NCBI GenBank assembly: GCA_964016885.1 | Contig: OZ024743.1 | Coordinates: 172,218,154-172,282,153 of the forward strand | From: Eledone cirrhosa | Taxonomy: Eukaryota; Mollusca; Cephalopoda; Octopoda; Eledonidae | Reading direction: 5' to 3' | Length of the DNA: 64,000 nt | In this document: piece after piece, positions 44,386 through 56,253 of the stretch | Layout: every line of letters starts with the position of its first letter | Position numbering within the stretch: the stretch's first letter is position 1 | Program-made: the position numbers and the translations under genes | Notes under the pieces: generated by a model | Told to the model about the DNA's origin: nothing | What the model saw: only the letters and a program-made list of their open reading frames with translations | Databases searched by the model: none

Positions 44386-47300
44386 ATACGCACGAGGTAG
44401 TAGAAGGTCATGAAATCGCTCCCGTAAATTTTGAATTTTTAACATATTTAAATCATTTGTGAAATAACAACTCTTAGTACAAATGCTACGTAAAGCATCC
44501 GGCTTGAGCCCCAAAAAAATACGGATCCAAAATATATTGTTATAAGGCTCAAATATTCAAATATTCAACTTTGTATTGTACATTGTATATTCAAAAATGA
44601 AAATGGCTATAAATGGAAGAAGAAGAACCCCCCCCCCCTCCTCTGTCTACACTATATAGAACAGCCAAACAACACCAATCTCACCAACACCAGAAACTAG
44701 ATACACCACCTACCCCATCACCTCTCTGTGTACACTAAACACAACAGCCAGATGACGGCAATTTCACCACCACCACAACCAATCTCAACATAATAATGAT
44801 AATAATAAATACTATTATTATTGTCCCAAGTTTTATCAAAATGTTTAATTCAAACACATATACGCAACTAACCCCATAGATTCACCGAACGGACATCAGT
44901 AACGACAACGCCGCCCATCCATCATTACTACCACTATCCCATCACCGCCGCCACCACTCCTTCATTGCTACCACCGCTACAACACCATCGCTACAGTAAT
45001 ACGACCACATCACCACCACCACTTCCATCATTACTACCACTATCCCATCACCTCCGCCACCACTCCTTCATTGCTACCACCGCTACAACACCATCACTAC
45101 AGTAATACGATCACATCACCACCACCACTGCCTCAGTATCGACATCACCACCACCACTGTCTCAGTATCGCTACCGCCGATATTCTCTCCCATTGCTTCC
45201 TGCTAGTTGCTGCCACCACATTATAGAATTCCTACTAAAAAAGAGGAAGGCATCAAAATATATAGATAGACTCAAAAGAAAAAACAAAAAACAAGCATGA
45301 AAGCCAAAGCAGCACAGCAACAACAGCAAAAAAAGAGAAAAACAAACAGAGAAAAACAAAAATAAAAAAAAACGTAAATAAAATAAGAATGAAGAGAGAA
45401 ACAAGCGGACGGACAGAGAATAGAAGGGAAAAACTAAGTCAGACATTCGAACACTACATTACAATGAAACTTATGCTTATTCATTTTTGGGTTTTTTCTG
45501 CCTGTTTGTTTGTTTATTTGTGTTCGTCTACAGCGTGGTGATAATGCCACACAAGAGCCAAGTGGAGCGGCACAACCACCGGAGACGGTGAATCCACAGA
45601 TGGTTATGTAACCATACATTCGCCAATCCTCGATAAGAGTGTTTAAATATCGAACCTAAACAGTTCGAATAACGGTGAAATGGAGACTAGAACGTCATGT
45701 GACAGACTCTCACCCAACAGGTGCTCCATGGCTCAGCAGCAGGAACCTGGCTGTCAACCAAATACTGCTGGTGTCGGAGGAAGAAGAAGAAGGAAAGGGA
45801 CCAGAACCAACTGGACGAAAGAATTGAATAGAACTGTTATGCAATGTTACCTAAAAAGTAACCCCAAGGAGAGGGGCTATAGGAGACGGATGCATAACAT
45901 CTGGAAAGAGATTGGTCTATTTAAATTAGATGAACAAAAATTGGCCGGGCAGGCTCGGGTAATAAGAACTAATGGGTGGATCAGCGACCTGGAACTGGAG
46001 GAACTGAGCAGAGAGATTAGCTTGGAGATGGAGGGTGGAGTATGCCAGGCAAACGAGCCAGTGGGAAATGAAGGGGAAGAGGTCGAGAGAACGGAGGAAC
46101 CACCCGAAGCAGACAATGATCTGAATACTGAGATAAATAATACCTGGAACAGAGATACGGCCACTGAGGAGATGAATGCTGACGGGCTAGGACAAGATTC
46201 GGTTGACATCCTAAATTTAGTGGTAGATGAATTGAACAATGATAGTGGGAGACCTATGAACCTAAGATTTGTAGACAGGAAAAAGTTAAAAGAAACAACA
46301 GCTAAGGTAAACAAAGTCATCCTATACCTTGAGGCGAGAAGCCTTCACCAGTACAACAATATCCTCAAAGCAACAGCAAATACGGTGAGAAAACTACTTG
46401 GTATAAAAGCGAGGGGAAACAACAGACAAGAAAGAGCAGAGCCTTGGTGGAAGAAACGACTGAGTGGTCAAATCAGGGAAATGAGAAATGACATTGTAAA
46501 GCTTGAGTCACTACTGACTGGGACACTAAAAAACATAGGCACTAAAAATAGACTGGAAATAAAGTACAAAACTAGGAGGAAAAAGCTAAATATTATCATA
46601 GAGGAACTGAAGCAACACATTGTAGCAAAGAGTGCAAAAATCAGGCGATACGAGAACAGAGTCAGTCAGTATAAACAGAACCGCATGTTCGACAACAACC
46701 AGAAGATGCTGTTTGGACAGCTTGAGGGGAAAGAAAGAAGCAACGACTTGATCCCTGAGGCGGAACAAACTAAAACATTCTGGAGAGGAATATGGGAGCA
46801 GGATGTTAGACATAATGACCAGGCAGGGTGGATTGAGACAGTACAGAGGGAGATCGGTGAGCAGGCACACCAACAAACTGATTTGAGTATCACAGTTGAA
46901 ACTCTTAAGGGGCAGGCCAAAAAACTAACCAACTGGAGATCAGCAGGCCCAGATGGTGTGCAGGGGTATTGGATTAAAAATATAACATCCCTCCACCCGA
47001 AACTGACAACCATGTTCAATGACTGCTTGATGTCAGGTGAGGTACCAGAGTGGTTGACAAAAGGTACCACAGTTCTGATAATGAAAGACCTAATCAAGGG
47101 TAATGATGTTACCAACTATAGACCTATCACATGTCTGTCCGTAATGTGGAAACTGTTGACGAGCATTGTGTCTGAGGAAATCTACCATCACCTCCACACA
47201 AACAACTTGTTACCGGACGAACAGAAAGGATGCCGAAAGAAGTCACGTGGTACAAAGGACCAGTTACTTATTGATAAGATGGTAATGGGGAATTGCAGGA

Positions 47301-49150
47301 GGAGACACACTGATCTTGCCATGGGATGGATAGACTACAGAAAGGCATTTGACATGGTGCCTCATTCTTGGATCACCAAAAGCCTGGAGATCTTGAAGGT
47401 GGCAGATAACATCAGACAGTTGCTGGGCAAGAGTATGAGGTCCTGGGAAACAGAGTTGACATCAACTGGAGAATCCTTGGGAAGCGTGAAGATCAAGAGA
47501 GGTATCTTCCAGGGAGATAGTCTGTCACCTCTGTTGTTTGTCCTTGCCCTGATGCCCCTGACCAGTGTACTGCGAAAAGTGAGAGCAGGATACGGGTTGG
47601 GAAAGGGAGGGCTTACCATCAATCACCTCCTCTTCATGGACGATCATAAGCTCTTCGGGAAGAGTGAGAAGGAGTTGGATGTGCTTGTTCACACTGTCCG
47701 TATTTTTCAGCAGTGATATATGTATACAGTTTGGTATTAGTAAGTGTGGAGTCATTGTGATGAGGAGGGGTAGGTTGAGCAGAAGTAACGGAATCCAGAT
47801 ACCAACAGGTGAGATGATAAAGGAAATTGATTCTGAGGAAGGATACAAGTATTTGGGCGTTCTGGAGGCTGATGGCGTAAAGAACAAAAAAATGAAGGAA
47901 TTGTTAAGAACTGAATACATTCGGAGAGTAAGGATCGAATTGAAGTCACATCTGAACAGCAGAAATGCCATAAGCGCAGTAAATTCCCGAGCTGTGTCTA
48001 TTATTAGGTACAGTGCGGGAATTCTGAGATGGAATGTTGCTGAACAAAAAGAAATGGATAGGAAGACTAGGAAGCTATTGACTATCTACAACATGTTCCA
48101 CAAGAGGAGTGATGTCGATAGACTCTACCTAAGGAGATCTGAGGGTGGAAGAGGTCTTATCAGCATAGACGACTGTGTTCAGATGGAGAAAAACAACCTA
48201 CACAAATACGTGACTGATAGTAAGGAGCCAATGCTCAATATTGTACTTAAGGAGAGAGAGGACAATAGACCAGGGGATGTCCAACGAGGAAATAACAACA
48301 AGGAGAAAGAGCAGCCTTCATGAAAAATCCCTTCATAGTACCTTCTTTGAGAAAACTGAATTCAGATATCCACAGACATGGAACTGGTTGAAAAGAGGAG
48401 ACCTTAAAAAGGCTACAGAAGGAATGCTAATGGGTGCGCAGGAGCAGGCCCTCAAAATGAAGTGGTTGAAACACCATATTTACAAGGAGGAGGCTAGCCC
48501 ACTGTGCAGGATCTGTGGAGAGAGAGAGGAGACTGTGGCTCACATTGTATCCGAGTGTAAACACCTAGCCCAGACCCACTATAAGGGCTGGAGACATGAT
48601 GTGATGGGCAGGGTGATCCACTGGAACCTGTGCAAAGTAAACAATGTACCACATTCTGAGAAATGGCATGAACATAAGCCAGAGGCGGTGATGGAGAACG
48701 ATCAGGTGAAGGTGCTGCGGGATTTTAGGATACAGACGGACAAGAAACTGGAACACAATAGACCTGACCTTGTGGTTGTGGACGAAGAAAAAAGATCGTG
48801 TCTGATTGTGGATGTGGCCTGCCCATTCGACACGACAGTGCAAGAGAAGGAGAGGGAGAAAATTAACCGATACCAAAACTTAAAGTGGGAGGTAAAATGG
48901 ATTTGGAACTGCCATGAAGTCAAAGTGATCCCGATTATCATAGGCGCACTGGGGACTATCTCAAAAAGTTTCCAGAGATGGTTAAAGAAAATTGGCCCCT
49001 TCACGCTTTTTGGAACGCTTCAAAAGGCATGCTTGCTGGGAACAGCAAGAACCCTCCGATACGTCCTGAATATCTGAGGCTGCAGGTAGTGGCTTGATAT
49101 TCATTCCAACGGAGTTTCCAGTTAACTAACATCAATGACTGAGATTCAAG

Positions 49151-49153
<3 letters not shown>
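44386..49153 (+). mobile_element. F1 LINE, full-length but frameshifted copy E5
   Basis: The leader starts within 'tacgcacgaggtagtagaag' (first ~15 bp replaced at the junction) and runs 1.3 kb to the ATG at 45680. It contains a duplicated CCA-rich segment (44910-45180). The ORF has two frameshifts; the 3' UTR ends in (AAT)n at 49154. No gene is seen in the leader. Confidence 0.85.
45680..49077 (+). pseudogene. F1 ORF of E5: Myb-like / RT / RLE protein with two frameshifts
   Basis: The frame is open from 45680 to 47716 (678 aa: Myb-like block, GPDGVQGYW, WIDYRKAFD, IFQGDSLSPLLF, motif C LLFMDDHKLF). An extra T in the run at about 47703-47708 ('tatttttcagc' versus 'tattttcagc' in E1) shifts the frame. 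The next frame (47664-48323) carries SDICIQFGISKCG to the MEKNNLHKYV block. A second shift near 48245-48255 leads to 48241-49077 with the knuckle CRICGEREETVAHIVSEC and the RLE block HNRPDLVVVDEEKRSC. Only two lesions separate it from an intact ORF, so it is a young pseudogene. Confidence 0.88.

Positions 49154-49218
<65 letters not shown>
49154..49218. repeat. (AAT)n after E5
   Basis: About 21 AAT units, followed directly by a 5'-truncated F1 copy. Confidence 0.95.
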
Positions 49219-49408
49219 GGTTTCCAGGGATGGTTAAAGAAAATCGGCCCCTTCACGCTTTTTGGAACGCTTCAAAAGGCATGCTTGCTTGGAACAGCAA
49301 GAACCCTCCGATACGTCCTGAATATCTGAGGCTGCAGGTAGTGGCTTGATATTCAATCCAACGGACTTTCCAGTTAACCAACATCAATGACTGAGATTCA
49401 AGGAATAA
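49219..49408 (+). mobile_element. 190-bp 5'-truncated F1 copy
   Basis: The sequence 'gtttccagggatggttaaag' to 'caaggaataacaataac' equals the last ~190 bp of F1 (final 37 codons ending LRYVLNI, stop and 3' UTR) and matches E1/E4 rather than E5 at variable positions (for example 'ttccaggg'). It sits between two (AAT)n tracts. Confidence 0.88.
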
Positions 49409-49415
49409 CAATAAC

Positions 49416-49443
<28 letters not shown>
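49409..49443. repeat. (AAT)n after the truncated F1 copy
   Basis: About ten AAT units follow 'aacaataac' and lead into a truncated F2 copy. Confidence 0.92.
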
Positions 49444-49448
<5 letters not shown>

Positions 49449-50201
49449 AAATTACCAAGCCAACATAAAAAAAAATGGGTGCAGCCCATTATTCCGTGTA
49501 TGCAAAAAACAACCAGAGACCATTGACCATATAATTTCAATGTGCTGTCCTATAGCTCCAACCGAATACCTAAACAGGCATGACAGAGCTGCACAATACA
49601 TACATTGGATAATGTGTAAGCATTTTGACCTGCCCCATCAAAAGAATTGGTGGGAGCATCAGCCACCTCCCATACTTGAAAAAGATCACATCTCAATCTT
49701 GTGGAACTTTAGCATCCAAACAGACCGAAAAATAGATGCAAACAGACCTGATATAATATTGAAATACTTTCAAAAGAGGGTATGCCTGCTAATTGATATG
49801 TCTGTTCCAATAGACAAGAATGTATCTATAAAAACATTTGAAAAATTGAGCAAGTATAAGGACCTGGAGATAGAAATTGGAAAAATGTGGAAATTGAGAA
49901 CTAAAACAATACCAGAAGTTGTAGGCCCTCTGGGAATGATACCTAAGGGGTCTAACGATTACTTATCGCAAATCCCATGAAACCCGCGTATAGGAGAAAT
50001 ACAAAAGATAGTACTAATGGGAACTGCCCATATACTAAGGAAGATTCTGTCAATATAAGTACATCACAAGTCTAAACACTAAAGATGCATGTGTGAATAT
50101 GTATGTTCTTTCTTGAACATGGCGGACCTTGTTGTCTCTTGAGGTCACTGGTTGTGACTTGGTGATAACTCGTATGAACATAAATCAAGATAAATGCAAC
50201 T

Positions 50202-50203
<2 letters not shown>
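49444..50203 (+). pseudogene. 5'-truncated F2 copy: CCHC plus RLE domain
   Basis: The copy begins at the codons for KNYQANIKKNGC and is open to 49980. It includes the knuckle (CRVCKKQPETIDHII with the first Cys pair changed to LFRVC), HQKNWWEHQPPPILEKDHIS and the RLE block DANRPDIILKYF...LLIDMSVPIDKN. A TGA at 49978-49980 truncates the end (glycine codon in E6); the original end lies near 50057. The F2 3' UTR ('atggcggaccttgttgtctc') runs to (AAT)n at 50204. 5' truncation directly after (AAT)n is typical of incomplete reverse transcription. Confidence 0.85.

Positions 50204-50260
<57 letters not shown>
50204..50260. repeat. (AAT)n between the truncated F2 copy and E6
   Basis: About 19 AAT units join an F2 3' end to the F2 leader of E6 ('gaaatcgctcccgtaagc'). 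Confidence 0.95.
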
Positions 50261-50262
<2 letters not shown>

Positions 50263-51214
50263 AATCGCTCCCGTAAGCTTTTGATTTGTAACATATTTAA
50301 ATCAATTGTGAAATAACAATTCTTAGTACAAATGTTGCATAAACCACCAAATGAAGCCCCATAAAATTTTGGATCCATATTATATTGTTATATCGCTCAA
50401 ATATTCAATTTTGTATTATATATTTTGTATTCAAAAAAAGAAAATGGTTATAAATGGAAGAAAACACCCTCTGTCTACACTATATAGAACAGCCAAATAA
50501 CAGCAATTTCACCAACACCAGAAACTTGATACGCCACCTATCCCATCACACTAAATATAACAGCCAGATAACGGCAATTTCACCACCACCACCACCATCA
50601 ATCCAGGCATGATAATAATAATTACTATTATTATTGTCTCAAATTTTAACAAAATGTTTAATTCCAATTTTACGGGAATATGTCAACACAATATATATTA
50701 AACATACGAACACAAACTCATAGATACTACATATCACAAAACCCAGTAACCACAACGCCACCGCCGCCACCACCCCATCCATCATCTTGCTACAACTATC
50801 CCATCGCCGCCGCCACTACTCCTTCATTGCTACCACCACTATTCCCCTGTTAACTTGAGAGAGAAAGGGGAAGGTGGCGGTATCACTAGACAAGGAAGAG
50901 GCTAGCAAAAGATATAAATAGATTGACTTAGTGACCTGGCCACCGGCCAAACGTCAACATCAACAACTATGGGACTGCTGGCTCAGCCCTTCCTCACCAA
51001 CAATATAAAAAGCCCCGGCACCACCACCGACATAGCCAACAACAATAACAGGCAACTACAGCAAAAAGTATATTATATTATTGTAATGCACTGGGTGATT
51101 GCTGGCCTGGAATGGAGACAATTATTAATAATTTCATTCTTAAGCCACGCAATGCTCACATTAAGGAACCACTCATGATAATAACAATTTAAAAAAACAA
51201 CAAAAAGAAAACCC

Positions 51215-51371
51215 CGTGACCAAGAAATACCGGGATGGCGGCCGGCGGGGAATAGCCGTGCCTCTAGGGTAGAACGACCCCTCTAGTCTTGGTTGACACT
51301 CGTTCTAGAAGTGGTAACACGAAATGATTACCCCTTGGCGGATAAGGATAAAACGCGACAAAATAAAGTAA
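51215..51371 (+). other. GC-rich, possibly structured RNA block before the F2 ORF
   Basis: The block 'gggatggcggccggcgggg' to the ATG is far more GC-rich than the rest of the leader and is conserved in D2 (17255-17411). Both copies can form a short stem around 'ctctaggg' and 'acccctctag' despite sequence changes between them. F1 copies lack it. R2-superfamily LINEs can carry self-cleaving RNAs at their 5' ends, but I could not fit a known ribozyme core here. Confidence 0.4.
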
Positions 51372-54300
51372 ATGTCTAATGATAAAATCTCATACCGGAT
51401 CGGCCGTCACCAGGGTAAAAAAGGGCCGCGTCCCTCAGAGAGGAACCAGACTGGGGTCGAAAAATCAGCTAATGGTTCAAACCTTCCCATCACTTCGGAG
51501 CTGGAGACCTCCCATAACCGGAATACTCCTACTGTTGGCCCTCCATGCTCACCACCAAGAAATCCAAAGAAAAAGAGAGAAAAATGGTCAAGAGAAGATA
51601 ATAAAGAAGTCCTTGAGGCTTTCTACACTGCCATGTACTACCCATCAAATACATCGAATACAGAACAGACATATATCAACTGGAAAAAGAAACATCCCGA
51701 AAACAGAGGCTATATTGTCAGTAACAAACTAGCCAATATACGAAGAAATATTGTAAGAAAAAAGTTACTAACTGATATAGAAATTGATCAGATCAAGCTA
51801 TTACAAAATCAGCGAAGGGAAAATGAAACATGTGTCAGTGAAAACGAGGTAAACTGTAACAATTCGAACCCCAGGGTTGGGGCGGAATCACTGGCAACAG
51901 AACAAATTAAAGAAAGAATCGAAAAAGGAAAATAATGAGATCGTAAATGATAAAGAAATGAATGAGAATGAACTTGCCAACTTGAAGGATGAAATTATGA
52001 TCGAATGGATGAAAATGAAAGAATCTGACATGGGGCAACGAGACACACTCCCTAAGATCCAGAACTCCAAACAGAACCAAAAGATAATACACAAGACTAA
52101 CATAATTCTCAAAAACATTATCATCACAAACAAACTAAACATTACTGATTTAAATCATCTCTATTATGCATCGGCTCAAGTCACCACTCACTTATGTGGA
52201 GTGAAGATGAAAAAATAAAGGAATTCCCACAAGAAATCTACTTGGCAAGAGAACATCAATCGCCAAATAAACCTTCTCCGATCTGACATAGAAATTTTAA
52301 CAAACTATAAAGTAGGTGAACATGTTAAACAAACTAAACTTAGAAAATTGAAAAAGAAGTACAGTATAAAATCAACATGTGACATAGACATGCTGATAGA
52401 AATAATCAAGCAAAAAGTGTCAGCCAAAGCTGCTCGTATAAGGCGCTTTGAAAAACGATCTAGATTCTATAAGGACAATAATATGTTCAAAAACAACCAA
52501 AGAAACTTCTACAGAAAAATTGGTAAGTCAACAATAACTGCTAAATCAATACCACCCAAGGAGGAAGTGCAAGAATTCTGGGAAAAGATCTGGGCCGAAG
52601 AAAAAGTTCATAACATACATGCCCCATGGATAGACAGACAAATGAAAGATACAGCTCACCTTGAGGAACAAATATGGGAAAATATAACAGTTGAACAGTT
52701 GCGCTTGGCTCTAAGAAAAACCAGCAAATGGAAATCCCAGGAAGAGACAAAATACAAAACTTTTGGATAAATGCCTTCACAGAGTCTCATGAGCTGTTAG
52801 CCCACTCTTTACAATGAAATAGTTAAGGAGCCAGAAAAGATACCATCATGGCTAGTTAACGGCATTACATTCCTGCTTCCGAAGAATGATGAGACAAACA
52901 ATCCCAAAAATTACAGACCGATAACTTGCTTAACCACAATGTATAAAATTTTAACATCAGTGCTAACTGAATACACATATGACCACCTGATAACAAATGA
53001 CATATTTCCCATTGAGCAGAAAGGGTGTAAACGAGGCTCATATGGCTGTAAGGATCAGCTTCTGGTTACCAAAATGATACTGGAAGATTGTCATAATAGA
53101 CACAAAAATCTATCGATAGCTTGGATAGATTATAAAAAGGCATTCGATAGTTTGCCACACAGTTGGATTGAAAAATGTTTATAGATTTTCAAAATATCCC
53201 CCGTTGTCAGGAGGTTTTTGTCATTCAGTATGAAGACATGGAAAACGACACTCCTTTTGAATAGTGAAACAAAATCACTGGAAGCTGGAGAAGTTAATAT
53301 TAATTGTGGAATTTTTCAGGGTGACTCTTTATCACCGCTTTTATTCTGCATCGCACTTATACCATTAAGTAAAATGCTCAATGAAACAAAACATGGATAT
53401 AAAGTCTATGACAAAACCATTAATCACCTGTTCTACATGGATGACCTGAAACTATTTGCAAAAAATGATGAACAATTGCAAGGGCTATTATCCACTGTGG
53501 AGCAGTTCAGTGATGACATTAAAATGGAGTTTGGACTAGATAAATGCGCCAAAGCAACGTTCACCTGAGGAAAGCTGCTGAAGAGTTCAGACAGTAATCT
53601 TGATCGGGGGAACGTGATAAGAGAACTTGATCAAGAAAAAACTTACAAATATCTAGATGTTTGTGAAGGAGACGGAATCAAGCACTCGACAATGAGGGAA
53701 AGGATAAGGAAGGAATGTTACCGCAGAGTAAGAGCAATCTTAAGAACGGAATTGAATGCAAGGAATAGGATCGATGCCATAAACACGCTTGCCATACCAG
53801 TAGTAACCTACAGTTACAATGTCATCAACTGGTCAAGCACAGAGATCCGTAGGCTCGATACAAAAATTCGAAAATTCTTAACCATGCACAGAATGCATCA
53901 CCCTAAGGCAGATATAGATAGAATATATCTCCCTAGGAAAGAAGGAGGACGTGGGTTAATCCAGTTAGACATTGCGTTGAAAACTGCAACAATTGGATTA
54001 TCTACATATCTAAGGGAATCACATGATTGGATGATCAAACTCGTTTTGAAACACGAAAGCATCAAAAGATCATATTCCATTACAAAAGATGCACAAAGAT
54101 ACAGTAATGGACTACAAATTTCAGAAGTCCCATTTACTGCTGAAATGGAAAACACAGAAAAAGCAAAGCAGGTAAAAGTAACTGCAAAGAATGAACTGCT
54201 ACAGAAACTGGCTAAGAAATGGCAAGAAAAGCCTCTGTATGGAAAATACCCAGAGCGAGCTAACAATCCTGATGTTGACAAAACTTTAACCCATCAGTGG

Positions 54301-54994
54301 TTGGCATCCTCTGGACTGAAATCGGAGACTGAAGGACTGATTATATCAGCACAAGATCAGTGTCTGCCAACAAAAAATTACCAAGCCAACATAATAAAAA
54401 ATGGATGCAGCCCATTATGCCGTGTATGCAAAAAACAACCAGAGACCATTGACCATATAATTTCAATGTGCAGTCCTATAGCTCCAACCGAATACCTAAA
54501 CAGGCATGACAGAGCTGCACAATACATACATTGGATAATGTGTAAGCATTTTGACCTGCCCCATCAAAAGAATTGGTGGGAGCATCAACCACCTCCCATA
54601 CTTGAAAAAGATCACATCTCAATCTTGTGGAACTTTAGCATCCAAACAGACCGAAAAATAGATGCAAACAGACCTGATATAATATTGAAAGGACTTTAAA
54701 AAGAGGGTATGCCTGCTAATTGATATGTCTGTTCCAATAGACAAGAATGTATCTATAAAAACATTTGCAAAATTGAGCAAGATAGAAATTTGAAAAATGT
54801 GGAAATTGAGAACTAAAACAATACCAGTGGTTGTAGGCGCTCTGGGAATGATACCTAAGGGGTCTAATGATTACTTATCGCAGATCCCAGGAAACCCGCG
54901 TATAGGAGAAATACAAAAGATGTTACTAATGGGAACTGCCCATATACTAAGGAAGATTCTGTCAATATATGTACATCACAAGTCTAAACACTAA
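51372..54994 (+). pseudogene. F2 ORF of E6: Myb-like / RT / RLE protein with several lesions
   Basis: The ATG at 51372 opens MSNDKISYRIGRHQGKKG. A Myb-like block (REKWSREDNKEVLEAFYTAM) lies at ~75-95. A frameshift near 51930, a TAA at 52216-52218, a 1-nt deletion near 52736 (KWKSPG lost) and a shift near 52800 follow. The RT core reads AWIDYKKAFDSLPHSW, a TAG at 53182-53184, CGIFQGDSLSPLLFCIAL, LFYMDDLKLFA and a TGA at 53566-53568. From 53614 to 54699 the frame is open for 361 aa, including the knuckle CRVCKKQPETIDHIISMC and DANRPDIIL. A final shift near 54695 precedes the LLIDMSVPID block. The normal stop (TAA after KILSI) has mutated, extending the end to 54994. Confidence 0.87.
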
Positions 54995-55114
54995 AGATGC
55001 ATGTGTGAGTATGTATGTTCTTCCTTGAACATGGCGGACCTTGTTGTCTCTTGAGGTCACTGGTTGTGACTTGGTGATAACTCGTATGAACATAAAGCAA
55101 GATAATGCAACTGT

Positions 55115-55137
55115 AATAATAATAATAATAATAATAA
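55115..55137. repeat. (AAT)n after E6
   Basis: About seven AAT units link the 3' end of E6 to an F3 fragment. Confidence 0.9.
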
Positions 55138-55905
55138 AATAAGGAAATAGGCAAACAAAACACACAAAACTGGCTCTGAAGCACTGGACTAAAAGCTGAG
55201 ATGAAATGATTTATAATTGTAGCGCACGACCAGAGTCTACCTACCAGAAACTACAAGAAGTACATAATGAAACAAAACACAATAAGTAACTGTAGATATA
55301 TGGAGATAGGGAAGAAACAATCAACCACATAGTCCCTGGATGCCCAGCTGTAGCAAAATAAGAATATATCCACAGGCATGATAGAGTTGGGACCTTCATG
55401 CACAGGAAATTATGACAGCATTATTAAAGACCAACAGAAAAAAAGATAGTACAAACACACACCAGAAAATGTGTCAGAGAATGACAAAGCAACCATTCTC
55501 TGGGATATGCTAATACATATAGACAGAGAGATCAAGCTTAACCGATCAGACATTATAGTCAAAGACAAAGAAAAAATGTCTTCTAATAGATGTATTTATC
55601 CTCACAAACGACAATATATCTTCCAAGTAAATAGAGAAACTCTCCAAACATAAATATCTAGAGATTGAAATAACTCGAATGTGGAAAAGGAAAACAGAAA
55701 TAATACATATAATAATAGGTGCTCTAGTAATGATAAAAATACACACACAGACAAATACATATTACTAGACACTGCACACATATTACGAAAAGTACTATCA
55801 ATACAATAGAAACAATACCAGCAAACACTACACTGCTCATACCCAAGGCGCACAGAGTTGTGCTCGGTAAAGCAGTAATGATGCGCAATAAAAATAATAA
55901 CGGAA
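55138..55905 (+). pseudogene. F3-like fragment: knuckle and RLE region, very degenerate
   Basis: Readable pieces are a knuckle-like stretch near 55300-55350 (TINHIVPGCPAVAK), then 55471-55653 with ATILWDMLIHIDREIKLNRS and DIIVKDKEK. The end resembles the LDTAHILRKVLSIQ block near 55768-55810. It resembles the inverted fragment at 30318-31340 more than F1 or F2, so it is probably the same lineage in plus orientation. Multiple frameshifts and stops. Confidence 0.65.
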
Positions 55906-55923
55906 ATAATAATTATAATAATA

Positions 55924-56108
55924 ATTGTTTCTACTTTTGGCACAAGGCCGGCAATTACCCAGTATATTACTGGTATTTTATTTTATCGACTCCATAAGGA
56001 TGGAAGGCAAATTTGACCTCGCCGGGATTTGAACTCAGAAGGGCAAGGGCCGTAACTCTGTGCGTTAAAGTATGGCGTCTGACCCTCTACCGATACTGCC
56101 ACTCCACT
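55924..56108 (-). mobile_element. tRNA-derived SINE
   Basis: This minus-oriented full-length copy runs from 'tttctacttttggcacaag' to 'ctaccgatactgccactcca', with B-box-like 'gagttcaaatcccg' on the minus strand. It follows an AAT-rich stretch; no clear target duplication is seen. Confidence 0.88.
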
Positions 56109-56143
56109 CCAGAAAATAAGACTAAAGTATATGTGTATATGTA

Positions 56144-56150
<7 letters not shown>

Positions 56151-56191
<41 letters not shown>

Positions 56192-56253
56192 TCTCTCTCT
56201 AACTCTCTCACTCTATCTATCCTTCTCTCTATCTCTCTCTCTCTCTTTCTTTC
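56151..56253. repeat. (CT)n microsatellite
   Basis: About 100 bp of CT dinucleotides with a few interruptions. Confidence 0.95.

Larger units (their letters stand above)
50261..55114 (+). mobile_element. F2 (R4/Dong-like) LINE, near full-length copy E6
   Basis: Leader 50261-51371, ORF 51372-54994, 3' UTR and (AAT)n tail at 55115. The leader lacks the first ~40 bp seen in F1 copies and in D2 ('gggaagaagacgcacg'). The leader contains A/T-rich and CAC-rich stretches and a GC-rich block just before the ORF. Confidence 0.87.

Noticed and set aside
43966..44400. Open frame with ~46 consecutive Arg codons (or Ser on the other strand)
   Set aside because: The frame is produced by the (AAG)n microsatellite joined to a fragment of the F1 ORF.
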